From assembly GCF_029227915.1 (NCBI RefSeq), contig NC_079878.1, positions 32,453,501 to 32,517,500 on the forward strand: a stretch of 64,000 nucleotides of DNA, in the 5' to 3' direction. The DNA comes from Hydractinia symbiolongicarpus. Lineage: Eukaryota; Cnidaria; Hydrozoa; Anthoathecata; Hydractiniidae. Positions 51,773-63,700 of this stretch are shown here, piece after piece. A program made the position numbers and the translations under genes. Under the pieces are notes generated by a model. The model worked only from the letters and a program-made list of their open reading frames with translations. It was not told the origin of the DNA and made no database searches. The number at the start of each line of letters is the position of its first letter. The first letter of the stretch is position 1.

Positions 51773-51974
51773 TTAAATTATTATTTCACCACTAAAGCCC
51801 ATTAGACTTGTAGTATTTAAAAATATTTTCATTTTTGATGAGACGCTTAATGAAAGTGGTTTAATCGCCGAGAAACGAAAACCTGCGATTTCCCGTAAAT
51901 CCCGGACTCGGCCCGTATAGTCAAAAGTATACAATAAAGTACCCAGGTTGTAAACTCATTTCTCGAACGATTTT
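51773..51974 (+). repeat. Chimeric monomer d/k
   Basis: It starts as d (ATTAGACTTGTAGTATTTAA, AAAAATA) and continues as k or g (CATTTTTGATGAG, CTTAATGAAAGTGG, CGAGAAACG). The switch lies between 51825 and 51830, inside the TTTT loop of the dyad. It is followed by h', so e, f and g are skipped. Confidence 0.72.
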
Positions 51975-53900
51975 TTAAATTATTTTTTCACCACTAAAAC
52001 GCATGAGACTTGTAGTTTTCAAAAATGTTTTTATTTTTGATGAGACGCTGAATAAAAGAAGTTTAATCGACGGCAAACGAAAACCTGCGATTTCCCGTAA
52101 ATCCCGGACTCGGCCCGTATAGTCAAAAGTATACAAAGAAAGTACCCAGGGAGAAAACTCATTTCCCAAACGATTTTTTAAATTTATATTTTACCACTAA
52201 AGCCCATGAGACTTGTAGTTTTTAAAAATGTTTTCATTTTTGATGAGACGCTGAATAAAAGAAGTTTAATCGCCGGCAAACGAAAACCCGCGATTTCCCG
52301 TAAATCCCGGACTCGGCCCGTATAGTCAAAAGTATACAAAGAAAGTACCCAGGGTGTAAACGCATTTCCCGAACGATTTTTTAAATTATTTTTTCACCAC
52401 TAAAACGCATGAGACTTGTAGTTTTCAAAAATGTTTTCATTTTTGATGAGACGCTGAATAAAAGAAGTTTAATCGCTGGCAAACGAAAACCTGCGATTTC
52501 CCGTAAATCCCGGACTCGGCCCATATAGTCAAAAGTATACAAAGAAAGTACCCAGGGAGTAAACTCATTTCCCAAACGATTATTTAAATTATTATTTCAC
52601 CACTAAAGCCCATGAGACTTGTAATTTTTAAAAATGTTTTCATTTTTGATGAGACGCTGAATAAAAGAAGTTTAATCGCCGGCAAAAGAAAAGCCGCGAT
52701 TTCCCGTAAATCCCCGACTCGGCCCGTATAGTCAAAAGTATACAAGGAAAGTACCAAGTGAGTAAACTCATTTCCCGAACGAATTTTTAAATTATTTTTT
52801 CACCACTAAAACGCATGAGACTTGTAGTTTTCAGAAATGTTTTCGTTTTTGATGAGACGCTTAATGAAAGTGGTTTAATCGCCGGCAAACGAAAACCTGC
52901 GATTTCCCGTAAATCCTGGGCTTGGCCCGTATAGTCGAATGTATACAAAGAAAGTACCCTGTGAGTAAACTCATTTCCAAAACAATTTTTTAAATTATCT
53001 TTTCACCACTAAAACGCTTGAGACTTGTAGTTTTCAAAAATGTTTTCATTTTTGGTGAGACGCTGAATAAAAGAAGTTTAATCGCCGGCAAACGAAAACC
53101 TGCGATCTCCCGTAAATCCCGTACACGGCCCGTATAGTCAAAAGTATACAAAGAAAGTACCCAGGGTTTAAACTCATTTCCCGAACGATTTTTTAAATTA
53201 TTATTTCACCACTAAAGCCCATTAGACTTGTAGTATTTAAAAATATTTTTATTTTTGATGAGACGCTGAATAAAAGAAGTTTAATCGCCGACAAACGAAA
53301 ACCCGCGACTTCCCGTAAATCCCGGACTCGGCCCGTATAGTCAAAAGTATACAAAGAAAGTACCCAGGGAGTAAACTCATTTCCCGAACGATTTTTTAAA
53401 TTATTTTTTCACCACTAAAACGCATGAAACTTGTAGTTTTCAAAAATGTTTTCATTTTGGATGAGACGCTGAATAAAAGCAGTTTAATCGCCGGCAAACG
53501 AAAACCTGCGATTTCCCGTAAATCCCGGACTCGGTCCGTATAGTCAAAAGTATACAAAGAAAGTACCCGGGGTGTAAACTCATTTCCCGAACGATTTTTT
53601 AAATTATTATTTCACCACTAAAGCCCATGAGACTTGTAGTTTTTAAAAATGTTTTCATATTTGATGAGACGCTGAATAAAAGAAGTTTAATTGCCGGCAA
53701 ACGAAAACCCGCGACTTCCCGTAAATCCCGGACTCGGCCGGTATAGTCAAAAGTATACAAAGAAAGTACTCAGGGAGTAAACTCATTTCCCGAACGATTT
53801 TTTAAATTAATTTTCACCACTAAAACGCACGAGACTTGTAGTTTTCAGAAATGTTTTCATTTTTGATGAGACGCTTAATGAAAGTTGTTCAATCGCCGGC

Positions 53901-56250
53901 AAACGAAAACCCGCGATTTCCCGTAAATCCCGGGCTTGGCCCGTATAGTCGAATGTATACAAAGAAAGTACCCTGTGAGTAAACTCATTTCCGAAACGAT
54001 TTTTTCAATTATCTTTGCACCACTAAAACGCATGAGACTTGCAGTTTTCAAAAATGTTTTCATTTTTGATGACACGCTTAATAAAAGAGGTTTAATAGCC
54101 GGCAAACGAAATCCCGCGATTTCCCGTAAATCCCGGGCTTGGCCCGCATAGTCGAATGTATACAAAAAAAGTACCCAGGGAGTAAACTCATTTCCCGAAC
54201 GATTTTTTAAATTTTTTTTTCACCACTAAAACGCATGAGACTTGTAGTTTTTAAAAATGTTTACATTTTTGATGAGACGCTGAATAAAAGAAATTTAATC
54301 GCCGGCAAACGAAAACCTGCGATTTCCCGTAAATTCTGGACTCGGTCCGTATAGTCAAAAGTATACAAAGAAAGTACCCAGGGAGTAAACTAATTTCCCA
54401 AACGATTTTTTAAATTATTATTTCACCACTAAAGCCCATGAGACTTGTAGTTTTTAAAAATGTTTTCATTTTTGATGAGACGCTGAATAAAAGAAGTTTA
54501 ATCGCCGGCAAACGAAAACCCGCGATTTCCCGTAAATCCCGGACTCGGTCCGTATAGTCAAAAGTATACAAAGAAAGTACCCAGGGAGTAAACTCATTTC
54601 CCGAACGATTTTTTAAATTATTTTTTCACCACTAAAACGCATGAGACTTGCAGTTTTCAGAAATCTTTTCATTTTTGATTAGACGCTTAATGAAAGTGGT
54701 TTAATCGCCGACAAACGAAAACCTGCGATTTCCCGTAAATCCCAGACTCGGCCCGTATAGTCAAAAGTATACAAAGAAAGTACCCAGGGTGTAAACTCAT
54801 TTCCCGAACGATTTTTTAAATTATTATTTCACCACTAAAGCCCATTAGACTTGTAGTATTTAAAAATATTTTTATTTTTGATGAGACGCTGAATAAAAGA
54901 AGTTTAATCGCCGGCAAACGAAAACCCGCGACTTCCTGTAAATCCCGGACTCGGCCCGTATAGTCAAAAGTATACAAAGAAAGTACCCAGGGAGTAAACT
55001 CATTTCCCGAACGATTTTTTAAATTATTTTTTCACCACTAAAACGCATGAGACTTGTAGTTTTCAAAAATGTTTTCATTTTGGATGAGACGCTGAATAAA
55101 AGCAGTTTAATCGCCGGCAAACGAAAACCTGCGATTTCCCGTAAATCCCGGACTCGGTCCGTATAGTCAAAAGTATACAAAGAAAGTACCCGGGGTGTAA
55201 ACTCATTTCCCGAACGATTTTTTAAATTATTATTTCACCACTAAAGCCCATGAGACTTGTAGTTTTTAAAAATGTTTTCATATTTGATGAGACGCTAAAT
55301 AAAAGAAGTTTAATTGCCGGCAAACGAAAACCCGCGACTTCCCGTAAATCCCGGACTCGGCCGGTATAGTCAAAAGTATACAAAGAAAGTACTCAGGGAG
55401 TAAACTCATTTCCCGAACGATTTTTTAAATTAATTTTCACCACTAAAACGCATGAGACTTGTAGTTTTCAGAAATGTTTTCATTTTTGATGAGACGCTTA
55501 ATAAAAGAAGTTTAATCGCCGGCAAACGAAAACCTGCGATTTCCCGTAAATCCTGGACTCGGTCCGTATAGTCAAAAGTATACAAAGAAAGTACCCAGGG
55601 AGTAAACTAATTTCCCAAACGATTTTTTAAATTATTATTTCACCACTAAAGCCCATGAGACTTGTAGTTTTTAAAAATGTTTTCATTTTTGATGAGACGC
55701 TGAATAAAAGAAGTTTAATCGCCGGCAAACGAAAACCTGCGATTTCCCGTAAATCCTGGACTCGGTCCGTATAGTCAAAAGTATACAAAGAAAGTACCCA
55801 GGGAGTAAACTAATTTCCCAAACGATTTTTTAAATTATTATTTCACCACTAAAGCCCATGAGACTTGTAGTTTTTAAAAATGTTTTCATTTTTGATGAGA
55901 CGCTGAATAAAAGAAGTTTAATCGCCGGCAAACGAAAACCCGCGATTTCCCGTAAATCCCGGACTCGGTCCGTATAGTCAAAAGTATACAAAGAAAGTAC
56001 CCAGGGAGTAAACTCATTTCCCGAACGATTTTTTAAATTATTTTTTCACCACTAAAACGCATGAGACTTGCAGTTTTCAGAAATCTTTTCATTTTTGATG
56101 AGACGCTTAATGAAAGTGGTTTAATCGCCGACAAACGAAAACCTGCGATTTCCCGTAAATCCCAGACTCGGCCCGTATAGTCAAAAGTATACAAAAAAGT
56201 ACCCAGGGTGTAAACTCATTTCTCGAACGATTTTTTAAATTATTTTTTCA
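53901..56250 (+). repeat. Mixed monomers with a partial 7-mer of about 1420 bp
   Basis: A k-like monomer with GCAGTTTTCAGAAATC and CGACAAACG occurs at 54629 and 56049, 1420 bp apart, enclosing d, e, f, g-like and two type II copies. Two consecutive type II monomers near 55643 and 55846 are near identical. The monomers at 53830-54170 (GTTGTTCAATCGCC, TTATCTTTGCACC, AAAGAGGTTTAAT) recur at 58900-59240. Confidence 0.72.
54426..54628 (+). repeat. Representative type II monomer
   Basis: Type II copies differ from type I by linked changes. The A/T segment before the anchor reads TTATTTCACC instead of TTTTTTCACC, the anchor is followed by AAAGCCCATGAG, the next segment is GTTTTTAAAAATG (C to T in the left arm of the dyad), and the centre usually reads AACCCGCG. 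These differences travel together across the window, so type II is a real subfamily rather than scattered mutation. Subtypes include those with TTTATATTTTACC before the anchor (here called i; 22375, 23389, 24809, 32930, 52190) and those with ATTAGACTTGTAGTATTT (here called d). Confidence 0.9.
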
Positions 56251-58685
56251 CCACTAAAACGCATGAGACCTGTAGTTTTCAAAAATGTTTTCATTTTTGA
56301 TGAGACGCTGAATAAAAGCAGTTTAATCGCCGGCAAACGAAAACCTGCGATTTCCCGTAAATCCCGGACTCGGCCCGTATAGTCAAAAGTATACAAAGAA
56401 AGTACCCAGGGAGAAAACTCATTTCCCAAACGATTTTTTAAATTTATATTTTACCACTAAAGCCCATGAGACTTGTAGTTTTTAAAAATGTTTTCATTTT
56501 TGATGAGACGCTGAATAAAAGAAGTTTAATCGCCGGCAAACGAAAACCCGCGATTTCCCGTAAATCCCGGTCTCGGCCCGTATAGTCAAAAGTATACAAA
56601 GAAAGTACCCAGGATGTAAACGCATTTCCCGAACGATTTTTTAAATTATTTTTTCACCACTAAAACGCATGAGACTTGTAGTTTTTAAAAATGTTTTCAT
56701 TTTTGATGAGACGCTTAATGAAAGTGGTTTAATCGCCGGCAAACGAAAACCCGCGATTTCACGTAAATCCCGGGCGTGGCCCGTATAGTCGAATGTATAC
56801 AAAGAAAGTACCCTGTGAGTAAACTCATTTCCAAAACGATTTTTTAAATTATCTTTTCACCACTAAAACGCTTGAGACTTGTAGTTTTCAAAAATGTTTT
56901 CATTTTTGATGAGACGCTGAATAAAAGAAGTTTAATCGCCGGCAAACGAAAACCCGCGATTTCCCGTAAATCCCGGACTCGGCCCGTATAGTCAAAAGTA
57001 TACAAAGAAAGTACCCAGGGAGTAAACTCATTTCCCGAACGATTTTTTAAATTATTTTTTCACCACTAAAACGCATGAGACTTGTAGTTTTCAAAAATGT
57101 TTTCATTTTTGATGAGACGCTGAATAAAAGAAGTTTAATCGCCGGCAAACGAAAACCTGCGATTTCCCGTAAATCCCGGACTCGGCCCGTATAGTCAAAA
57201 GTATACAAAGAAAGTACCCAAGGAGAAAACTCATTTCCCAAACGATTTTTTAAATTTATATTTTACCACTAAAACGCATGAGACTTGTAGTTTTCAAAAA
57301 TGTTTTCATTTTGGATGAGACGCTGAATAAAAGAAGTTTAATCGCCGGCAAACGAAAACCTGCGATTTCCCGTAAATCCCGGACTCGGTCCGTATAGTCA
57401 AAAGTATACAAAAAAGTACCCAGGGTGTAAACTCATTTCTCGAACGATTTTTTAAATTATTTTTTCACCACTAAAACGCATGAGACCTGTAGTTTTCAAA
57501 AATGTTTTCATTTTTGATGAGACGCTGAATAAAAGCAGTTTAATCGCCGGCAAACGAAAACCTGCGATTTCCCGTAAATCCCGGACTCGGCCCGTATAGT
57601 CAAAAGTATACAAAGAAAGTACCCAGGGAGAAAACTCATTTCCCAAACGATTTTTTAAATTTATATTTTACAACTAAAGCCCATGAGACTTGTAGTTTTT
57701 AAAAATGTTTTCATTTTTGATGAGACGCTGAATAAAAGAAGTTTAATCGCCGGCAAACGAAAACCCGCGATTTCCCGTAAATCCCGGTCTCGGCCCGTAT
57801 AGTCAAAAGTATACAAAGAAAGTACCCAGGATGTAAACGCATTTCCCGAACGATTTTTTAAATTATTTTTTCACCACTAAAACGCATGAGACTTGTAGTT
57901 TTTAAAAATGTTTTCATTTTTGATGAGACGCTTAATGAAAGTGGTTTAATCGCCGGCAAACGAAAACCCGCGATTTCACGTAAATCCCGGGCGTGGCCCG
58001 TATAGTCGAATGTATACAAAGAAAGTACCCTGTGAGTAAACTCATTTCCAAAACGATTTTTTAAATTATCTTTTCACCACTAAAACGCTTGAGACTTGTA
58101 GTTTTCAAAAATGTTTTCATTTTTGATGAGACGCTGAATAAAAGAAGTTTAATCGCCGGCAAACGAAAACCCGCGATTTCCCGTAAATCCCGGACTCGGC
58201 CCGTATAGTCAAAAGTATACAAAGAAAGTACCCAGGGAGTAAACTCATTTCCCGAACGATTTTTTAAATTATTTTTTCACCACTAAAACGCATGAGACTT
58301 GTAGTTTTCAAAAATGTTTTCATTTTTGATGAGACGCTGAATAAAAGAAGTTTAATCGCCGGCAAACGAAAACCTGCGATTTCCCGTAAATCCCGGACTC
58401 GGCCCGTATAGTCAAAAGTATACAAAGAAAGTACCCAAGGAGAAAACTCATTTCCCAAACGATTTTTTAAATTTATATTTTACCACTAAAACGCATGAGA
58501 CTTGTAGTTTTCAAAAATGTTTTCATTTTGGATGAGACGCTGAATAAAAGAAGTTTAATCGCCGGCAAACGAAAACCTGCGATTTCCCGTAAATCCCGGA
58601 CTCGGTCCGTATAGTCAAAAGTATACAAAGAAAGTACCCCGGGTGTAAACTCATTTCCCGAACGATTTTTTAAATTATTATTTCA
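56251..58685 (+). repeat. HOR block, 6-mer of 1217 bp, two copies
   Basis: Copies at 56251-57467 and 57468-58685. Linked markers are GAGACCTGTAG with AAAGCAG, GGATGTAAACGCATTTCCC, GGGCGTGGCCCG with ATTTCACGTAAA, and CCCAAGGAGAAAAC. The second copy has TTTACAACTAAAG (57669) in place of TTTACCACTAAAG. Confidence 0.87.
57063..57265 (+). repeat. Representative type I monomer
   Basis: This copy is close to the commonest form and is a useful reference. In order it holds CCACTAAAACGCATGAG, a hairpin-capable dyad (see the entry at 889), GATGAGACGCTGAATAAAAG, TCGCCGGCAAACGAAAACC, TGCGATTTCCCGTAAATCCC, GGACTCGGCCCGTATAGTC, AAAAGTATACAAAGAAAG, TACCCAAGGAG (TACCCAGGGAG in most copies), CTCATTTCCC and the A/T-rich end. 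Conserved restriction sites that would give a 203-bp ladder are GCCGGC (lost in GCTGGC, GACGGC and CGAGAA variants), GTATAC and TTTAAA. Type I is marked by AAAACGC, GTTTTCAAAAATG and usually AACCTGCG. Confidence 0.95.
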
Positions 58686-60714
58686 CCACTAAAGCCCATG
58701 AGACTTGTAGTTTTTAAAAATGTTTTCATATTTGATGAGACGCTGAATAAAAGAAGTTTAATTGCCGGCAAACGAAAACCCGCGACTTCCCGTAAATCCC
58801 GGACTCGGCCGGTATAGTCAAAAGTATACAAAGAAAGTACCCAGGGAGTAAACTCATTTCCCGAACGATTTTTTAAATTAATTTTCACCACTAAAACGCA
58901 TGAGACTTGCAGTTTTCAGAAATGTTTTCATTTTTGATGAGACGCTTAATGAAAGTTGTTCAATCGCCGGCAAACGAAAACCCGCGATTTCCCGTAAATC
59001 CCGGGCTTGGCCCGTATAGTCGAATGTATACAAAGAAAGTACCCTGTGAGTAAACTCATTTCCGAAACGATTTTTTCAATTATCTTTGCACCACTAAAAC
59101 GCATGAGACTTGCAGTTTTCAAAAATGTTTTCATTTTTGATGAGACGCTTAATAAAAGAGGTTTAATCGCCGGCAAACGAAATCCCGCGATTTCCCGTAA
59201 ATCCCGGGCTTGGCCCGCATAGTCGAATGTATACAAAGAAAGTACCCAGGGAGTAAACTCATTTCCCGAACGATTTTTTAAATTTTTTTTTCACCACTAA
59301 AACGCATGAGACTTGTAGTTTTTAAAAATGTTTACATTTTTGATGAGACGCTGAATAAAAGAAGTTTAATCACCGGCAAACGAAAACCTGCGATTTCCCG
59401 TAAATCCCGGACTCGGCCCGTATAGTCAAAACTATACAAAGAAAGTACCCAGGGAGTAAACTATATTCCCAAACGATTTTTTGAATTATTATTTCACCAC
59501 TAAAGCCCATGAGACTTGTAGTTTTTAAAAATGGTTTCATTTTTGATGAGACGCTGAATAAAAGAAGTTTAATCGCCGGCAAACGAAAACCCGCCATTTC
59601 CCGTAAATCCCGGACTCGGCCCGTATAGTCAAAAGTATACAAAGAAAGTACCCAGGGAGTAAACTCATTTCCCGAACGATTTTTTAAATTATTTTTTCAC
59701 CACTAAAACGCATGAGACTTGTAGTTTTTAGAAATGTTTTCTTTTTTGATGAGACGCTTATTGTAAGTGGTTTAATCGCCCGCAAACGAAAACCCGCCAT
59801 TCCCCGTAAATCGCGGGCTTGGCCGGTATAGTCGAATGTATACAAAGAAAGTACCCTGTGAGTAAACTCCTTTCCAAAACGATTTTTTCAATTATCTTTG
59901 CACCACTAAAACGCATGAGACTTGCAGTTTTCAAAAATGTTTTCATTTTTGATGAGACGCTTAATAAAAGAGGTTTAATCGCCGGCAAACGAAATCCCGC
60001 GATTTCCCGTAAATCCCGGGCTTGGCCCGCATTGTCGAATGTATACAAAGAAAGTACCCAGGGAGTAAACTCATTTCCCGAAGGATTTTTTAAATTTTTT
60101 TTTCACCACTAAAACGCATGAGACTTGTAGTTTTTAAAAATGTTTACATTTTTCATGAGACGCTGAATAAAAGAAGTTTAATCGCCGGCAAACGAAAACC
60201 TGCGATTTCCCGTAAATCCCGGACTCGGCCCGTATAGTCAAAACTATACAAAGAAAGTACCCAGGGAGTAAACTAATTTCCCAAACGATTTTTTGAATTA
60301 TTATTTCACCACTAAAGCCCATGAGACTTGTAGTTTTTAAAAATGGTTTCATTTTTGATGAGACGCTGAATAAAAGAAGTTTAATCGCCGGCAAACGAAA
60401 ACCCGCGATTTCCCGTAAATCCCGCACTCGGCCCGTATAATCAAAAGTATACAAAGAAAGTACCCAGGGAGTAAACTCATTTCCCGAACGATTTTTTAAA
60501 TTATTTTTTCACCACTAAAACGCATGAGACTTGTAGTTTTTAGAAATGTTTTCTTTTTTGATGAGACGCTTATTGAAAGTGGTTTAATCGCCGGCAAACG
60601 AAAACCCGCCATTTCCGGTAAATCCCGGGCTTGGCCGGTATAGTCGAATGTATACAAAGAAAGTACCCTGTGAGTAAACTCCTTTCCAAAACGATTTTTT
60701 AAATTATCTTTTCA
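58686..60714 (+). repeat. HOR block, 4-mer of 812 bp with diverged copies
   Basis: The monomer with TTATCTTTGCACC or its relative starts at 59091, 59903 and 60715, exactly 812 bp apart. Others in the unit carry TTTACATTTTT, AAACTATACAAAG with TTTTTTGAATTATTA, and TTTTCTTTTTTGATGAG. The monomer at 59700-59900 has many private changes (TTATTGTAAGTGG, CGCCCGCAAACG, ATTCCCCGTAAATCGCGGG), more than its neighbours. Confidence 0.8.
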
Positions 60715-63700
60715 CCACTAAAACGCATGAGACTTGTAGTTTTCAAAAATGTTTTCATTTTTGATGAGACGCTGAATGAAAGAAGTTTAATTGCCGGCAA
60801 ACGAAAACCTGCGATTTCCCGTAAATCCCGGACTCGGCCCGTATAGTCAAAAGTATACAAAGAAAGTATCCAGTGTGTAAACTCATTTCCCGAACGATTT
60901 TTTAAATTATTATTTCACCACTAAAGCCCATGAGACTTGTAGTTTTTAAAAATGTTTTCATTTTTAATGAGACGCTGAATAAAAGAAGTTTAATCGCCGG
61001 CAAACGAAAACCCGCGACTTCCCGTAAATCCCGGACTCGGCCCGTATAGTCAAAAGTATACAAAGAAAGTACCCAGGGAGTAAACTCATTTCCCGAACTA
61101 TTTTTTAAATTATATTTTCACCACTAAAACGCATGAGACTTGTAGTTTTCAAAAATGTTTTCATTTTTGATGAGACGCTGAATGAAAGAAGTTTAATCGC
61201 CGGCAAACGAAAACCTGCGATTTCCCGTAAATCCCGGACTCGGCCCGTATAGTCAAACGTATACAAAGAAAGTACCCAGGGTGTAAACTCATTTCCCGAA
61301 CGATTTTTTAAATTATTATTTCACCACTAAAGCCCATGACACTTGTAGTTCTTAAAAATGTTTTCATTTTTGATGAGACGCTGAATAAAAGAAGTTTAAT
61401 CGCCGGCAAACGAAAACCCGCCATTTCTCGTAAACCCCGGACTCAGCCAGCATAGTCAAAAGTATACAAAGAAAGTACCCAGGGAGTAAACTCATTTCCC
61501 GAACGATTTTTTAAATTATTTTTTCACCACTAAAGCCCATGAGAGTTGTAGTATTTAAAAATACTTTCATTTTTGATGAGACGCTGAATAAAAGAAGTTT
61601 ACTCGCCGGCAAACAAAAACCCGCGACTTCCCGTAAATCCCGGACTCGGCCCGTATAGTCAAAAGTATACAAAGAAAGAATCCAGGGTGTAAACTCATTT
61701 CCCGAACGATTTTTTAAATTATTATTTCGCCACTAAAGCCCATGAGACTTGTAGTTTTCAAAAATGTTTTCATTTTTGATGAGACGCTGAATAAAAGAAG
61801 TTTAATCGCCGGCAAACGAAAACCTGCGATTTCCCGTAAATCCCGGACTCGGCCCGTATAGTCAAAAGTATAAAAAGAAAGTACCCGGGGTGTAAACTCA
61901 TTTCCCGAACGATTTTTTAAATTATTATTTCACCACTAAAGCCCATGAGACTTGTAGTTTTCAAAAATGTTTTCATTTTTGATGAGACGCTGAATAAAAG
62001 AAGTTTAATCGCCGGCAAACGAAAACCCGCCATTTCTCGTAAACCCCGGACTCGGCCCGCATAGTCAAAAGTATACAAAGAAAGTACCCAGGGAGTAAAC
62101 TCATTTCCCGAACGATTTTTTAAATTATTTTTTCACCACTAAAACGCATGAGACTTGTAGTTTTCAAAAATGTTTTCATTTTTGATGAGACGCTGAATAA
62201 AAGAAGTTTAATCGCCGGCAAACGAAAACCTGCCATTTCCCGTGAATCCCGGACTCGGCCGGCATAGTCAAAAGTATACAAAGAAAGTACCCAGGGTGTA
62301 AACGCATTTCCCGAACGATTTTTTAAATTATTATTTCACCACTAAAGCCCATGAGACTTGTAGTATTTAAAAATACTTTCATTTTTGATGAGACGCTGAA
62401 TAAAAGAAGTTTACTCGCCGGCAAACAAAAAGCCGCGACTTCCCGTAAATCCCGGACTCGGCACGTATAGTCAAAAGTATACAAAGAAAGTACCCAGGAA
62501 GTAAACTCATTTCCCGAACGATTTTTTAAATTTTTTTTTCACCACTAAAACGCATGAGACTTGTAGTTTTCAAAAATGTTTTCATTTTTGATGAGACGCT
62601 GAATAAAAGAAGTTTAATCGCCGGCAAACGAAAACCTGCGATTTCCCGTAAATCCCGGACTCGGCCCGTATAGTCAAAAGTATACAAAGAAAGTACCCCG
62701 GGTGTAAACTCATTTCCCGAACGATTTTTTAAATTATTTTTTCACCACTAAAACGCATGAGACTTGTAGTTTTCAAAAATGTTTTCATTTTTGATGAGAC
62801 GCTGAATGAAAGAAGTTTAATCGCCGGCAAACGAAATCCCACGATTTCCCGTAAATCCCGGGCTTGGCCCGTATAGTCGAATGTATACAAAGAAAGTACC
62901 CAGGAAGTAAACTCATTTCCCAAACGATTTTTTAAATTTTTTTTTCACCACTAAAACGCATGAGACTTGTAGCTTTCAAAAATGTTTTCATTTTTGATGA
63001 GACGCTGAATCAAAGAAGTTTAATCGCCGGCAAACGAAAACCTGCGATTTCCAGTAAATCCTGGACTCGGCCCGTATAGTCAAAAGTATACAAAGAAAGT
63101 ACCCAGAGAGTAAAATCATTTCCCAAACGATTTTTTAAATTATTATTTCACCACTAAAACGCATGAGACTTGTAGTTTTTAAGAATGTTTTCATTTTTGA
63201 TGAGACGCTGAATAAAAGCAGTTTAATCGCCGGCAAACGAAAACCTGCGATTTCCCGTAAATCCCGGACTCGGCCCGTATAGTCAAAAGTATACAAAGAA
63301 ATTACCCAGGGAGTAAACTCATTTCCAGAACGATTTTTTAATTCATTTTTTCACCACTAAAACGCATGAGACTTGTAGTTTCCAAAAATGTTTACATTTT
63401 TGTTGAGACGCTGAAAAAAAGAAGTTTAATCGCCGGCAAACGAAAACCTGCGATTTCCCGTAAATCCCGGACTCGGCCCGTATAGTCAAAACTATACAAA
63501 GAAAGTACCCAGGGAGTAAACTAATTTCCCAAACGATTTTTTGAATTATTATTTCACCACTAAAGCCCATGAGACTTGTAGTTTTTAAAAATGTTTTCAT
63601 TTTTGATGAGACGCTGAATAAAAGAAGTTTAATCGCCGGCAAACGAAAACCCGCGATTTCCCGTAAATCCCGGACTCGGCCCGTATAGTCAAAAGTATAC

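Larger units (their letters stand above)
48012..53900 (+). repeat. Right flank: older HOR material matching 28.2-33.1 kb
   Basis: Order: a, b, c, d, e (full length), f, g, h', i with insertion copy 3, a', b2, d2, k, h, a, b, j, c', d/k chimera, h', i, a', b, j, c', d, e (full length), f. The stretch d, e, f, g, h', i+insert, a', b2, d2, k reproduces 29068-31190 closely. Monomer e regains TGCGATTTCCC from 48930 on, so the 11-bp deletion is confined to the block to the left. Confidence 0.8.

Noticed and set aside
53936-54151. Plus-strand open frames of 64-97 codons across monomer junctions (also at 4632, 6256, 8287, 59007, 59819).
   Set aside because: These appear only where type III GTCGAATG and particular single-base indels happen to remove stops. 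They overlap minus-strand open frames of the same repeat and have no independent support.
57047-57241. Recurrent minus-strand open frame of 62-73 codons in most monomers, and two-monomer frames of 90-119 codons (for example 63343-63702).
   Set aside because: The frame is about 195 of the 203 bp of the repeat, and 203 is not a multiple of three, so it cannot read through the array. Most copies would start at TTG, not ATG. Changes between copies alter residues freely, and no domain, promoter or codon bias is visible. All copies inherit the openness from one ancestor.
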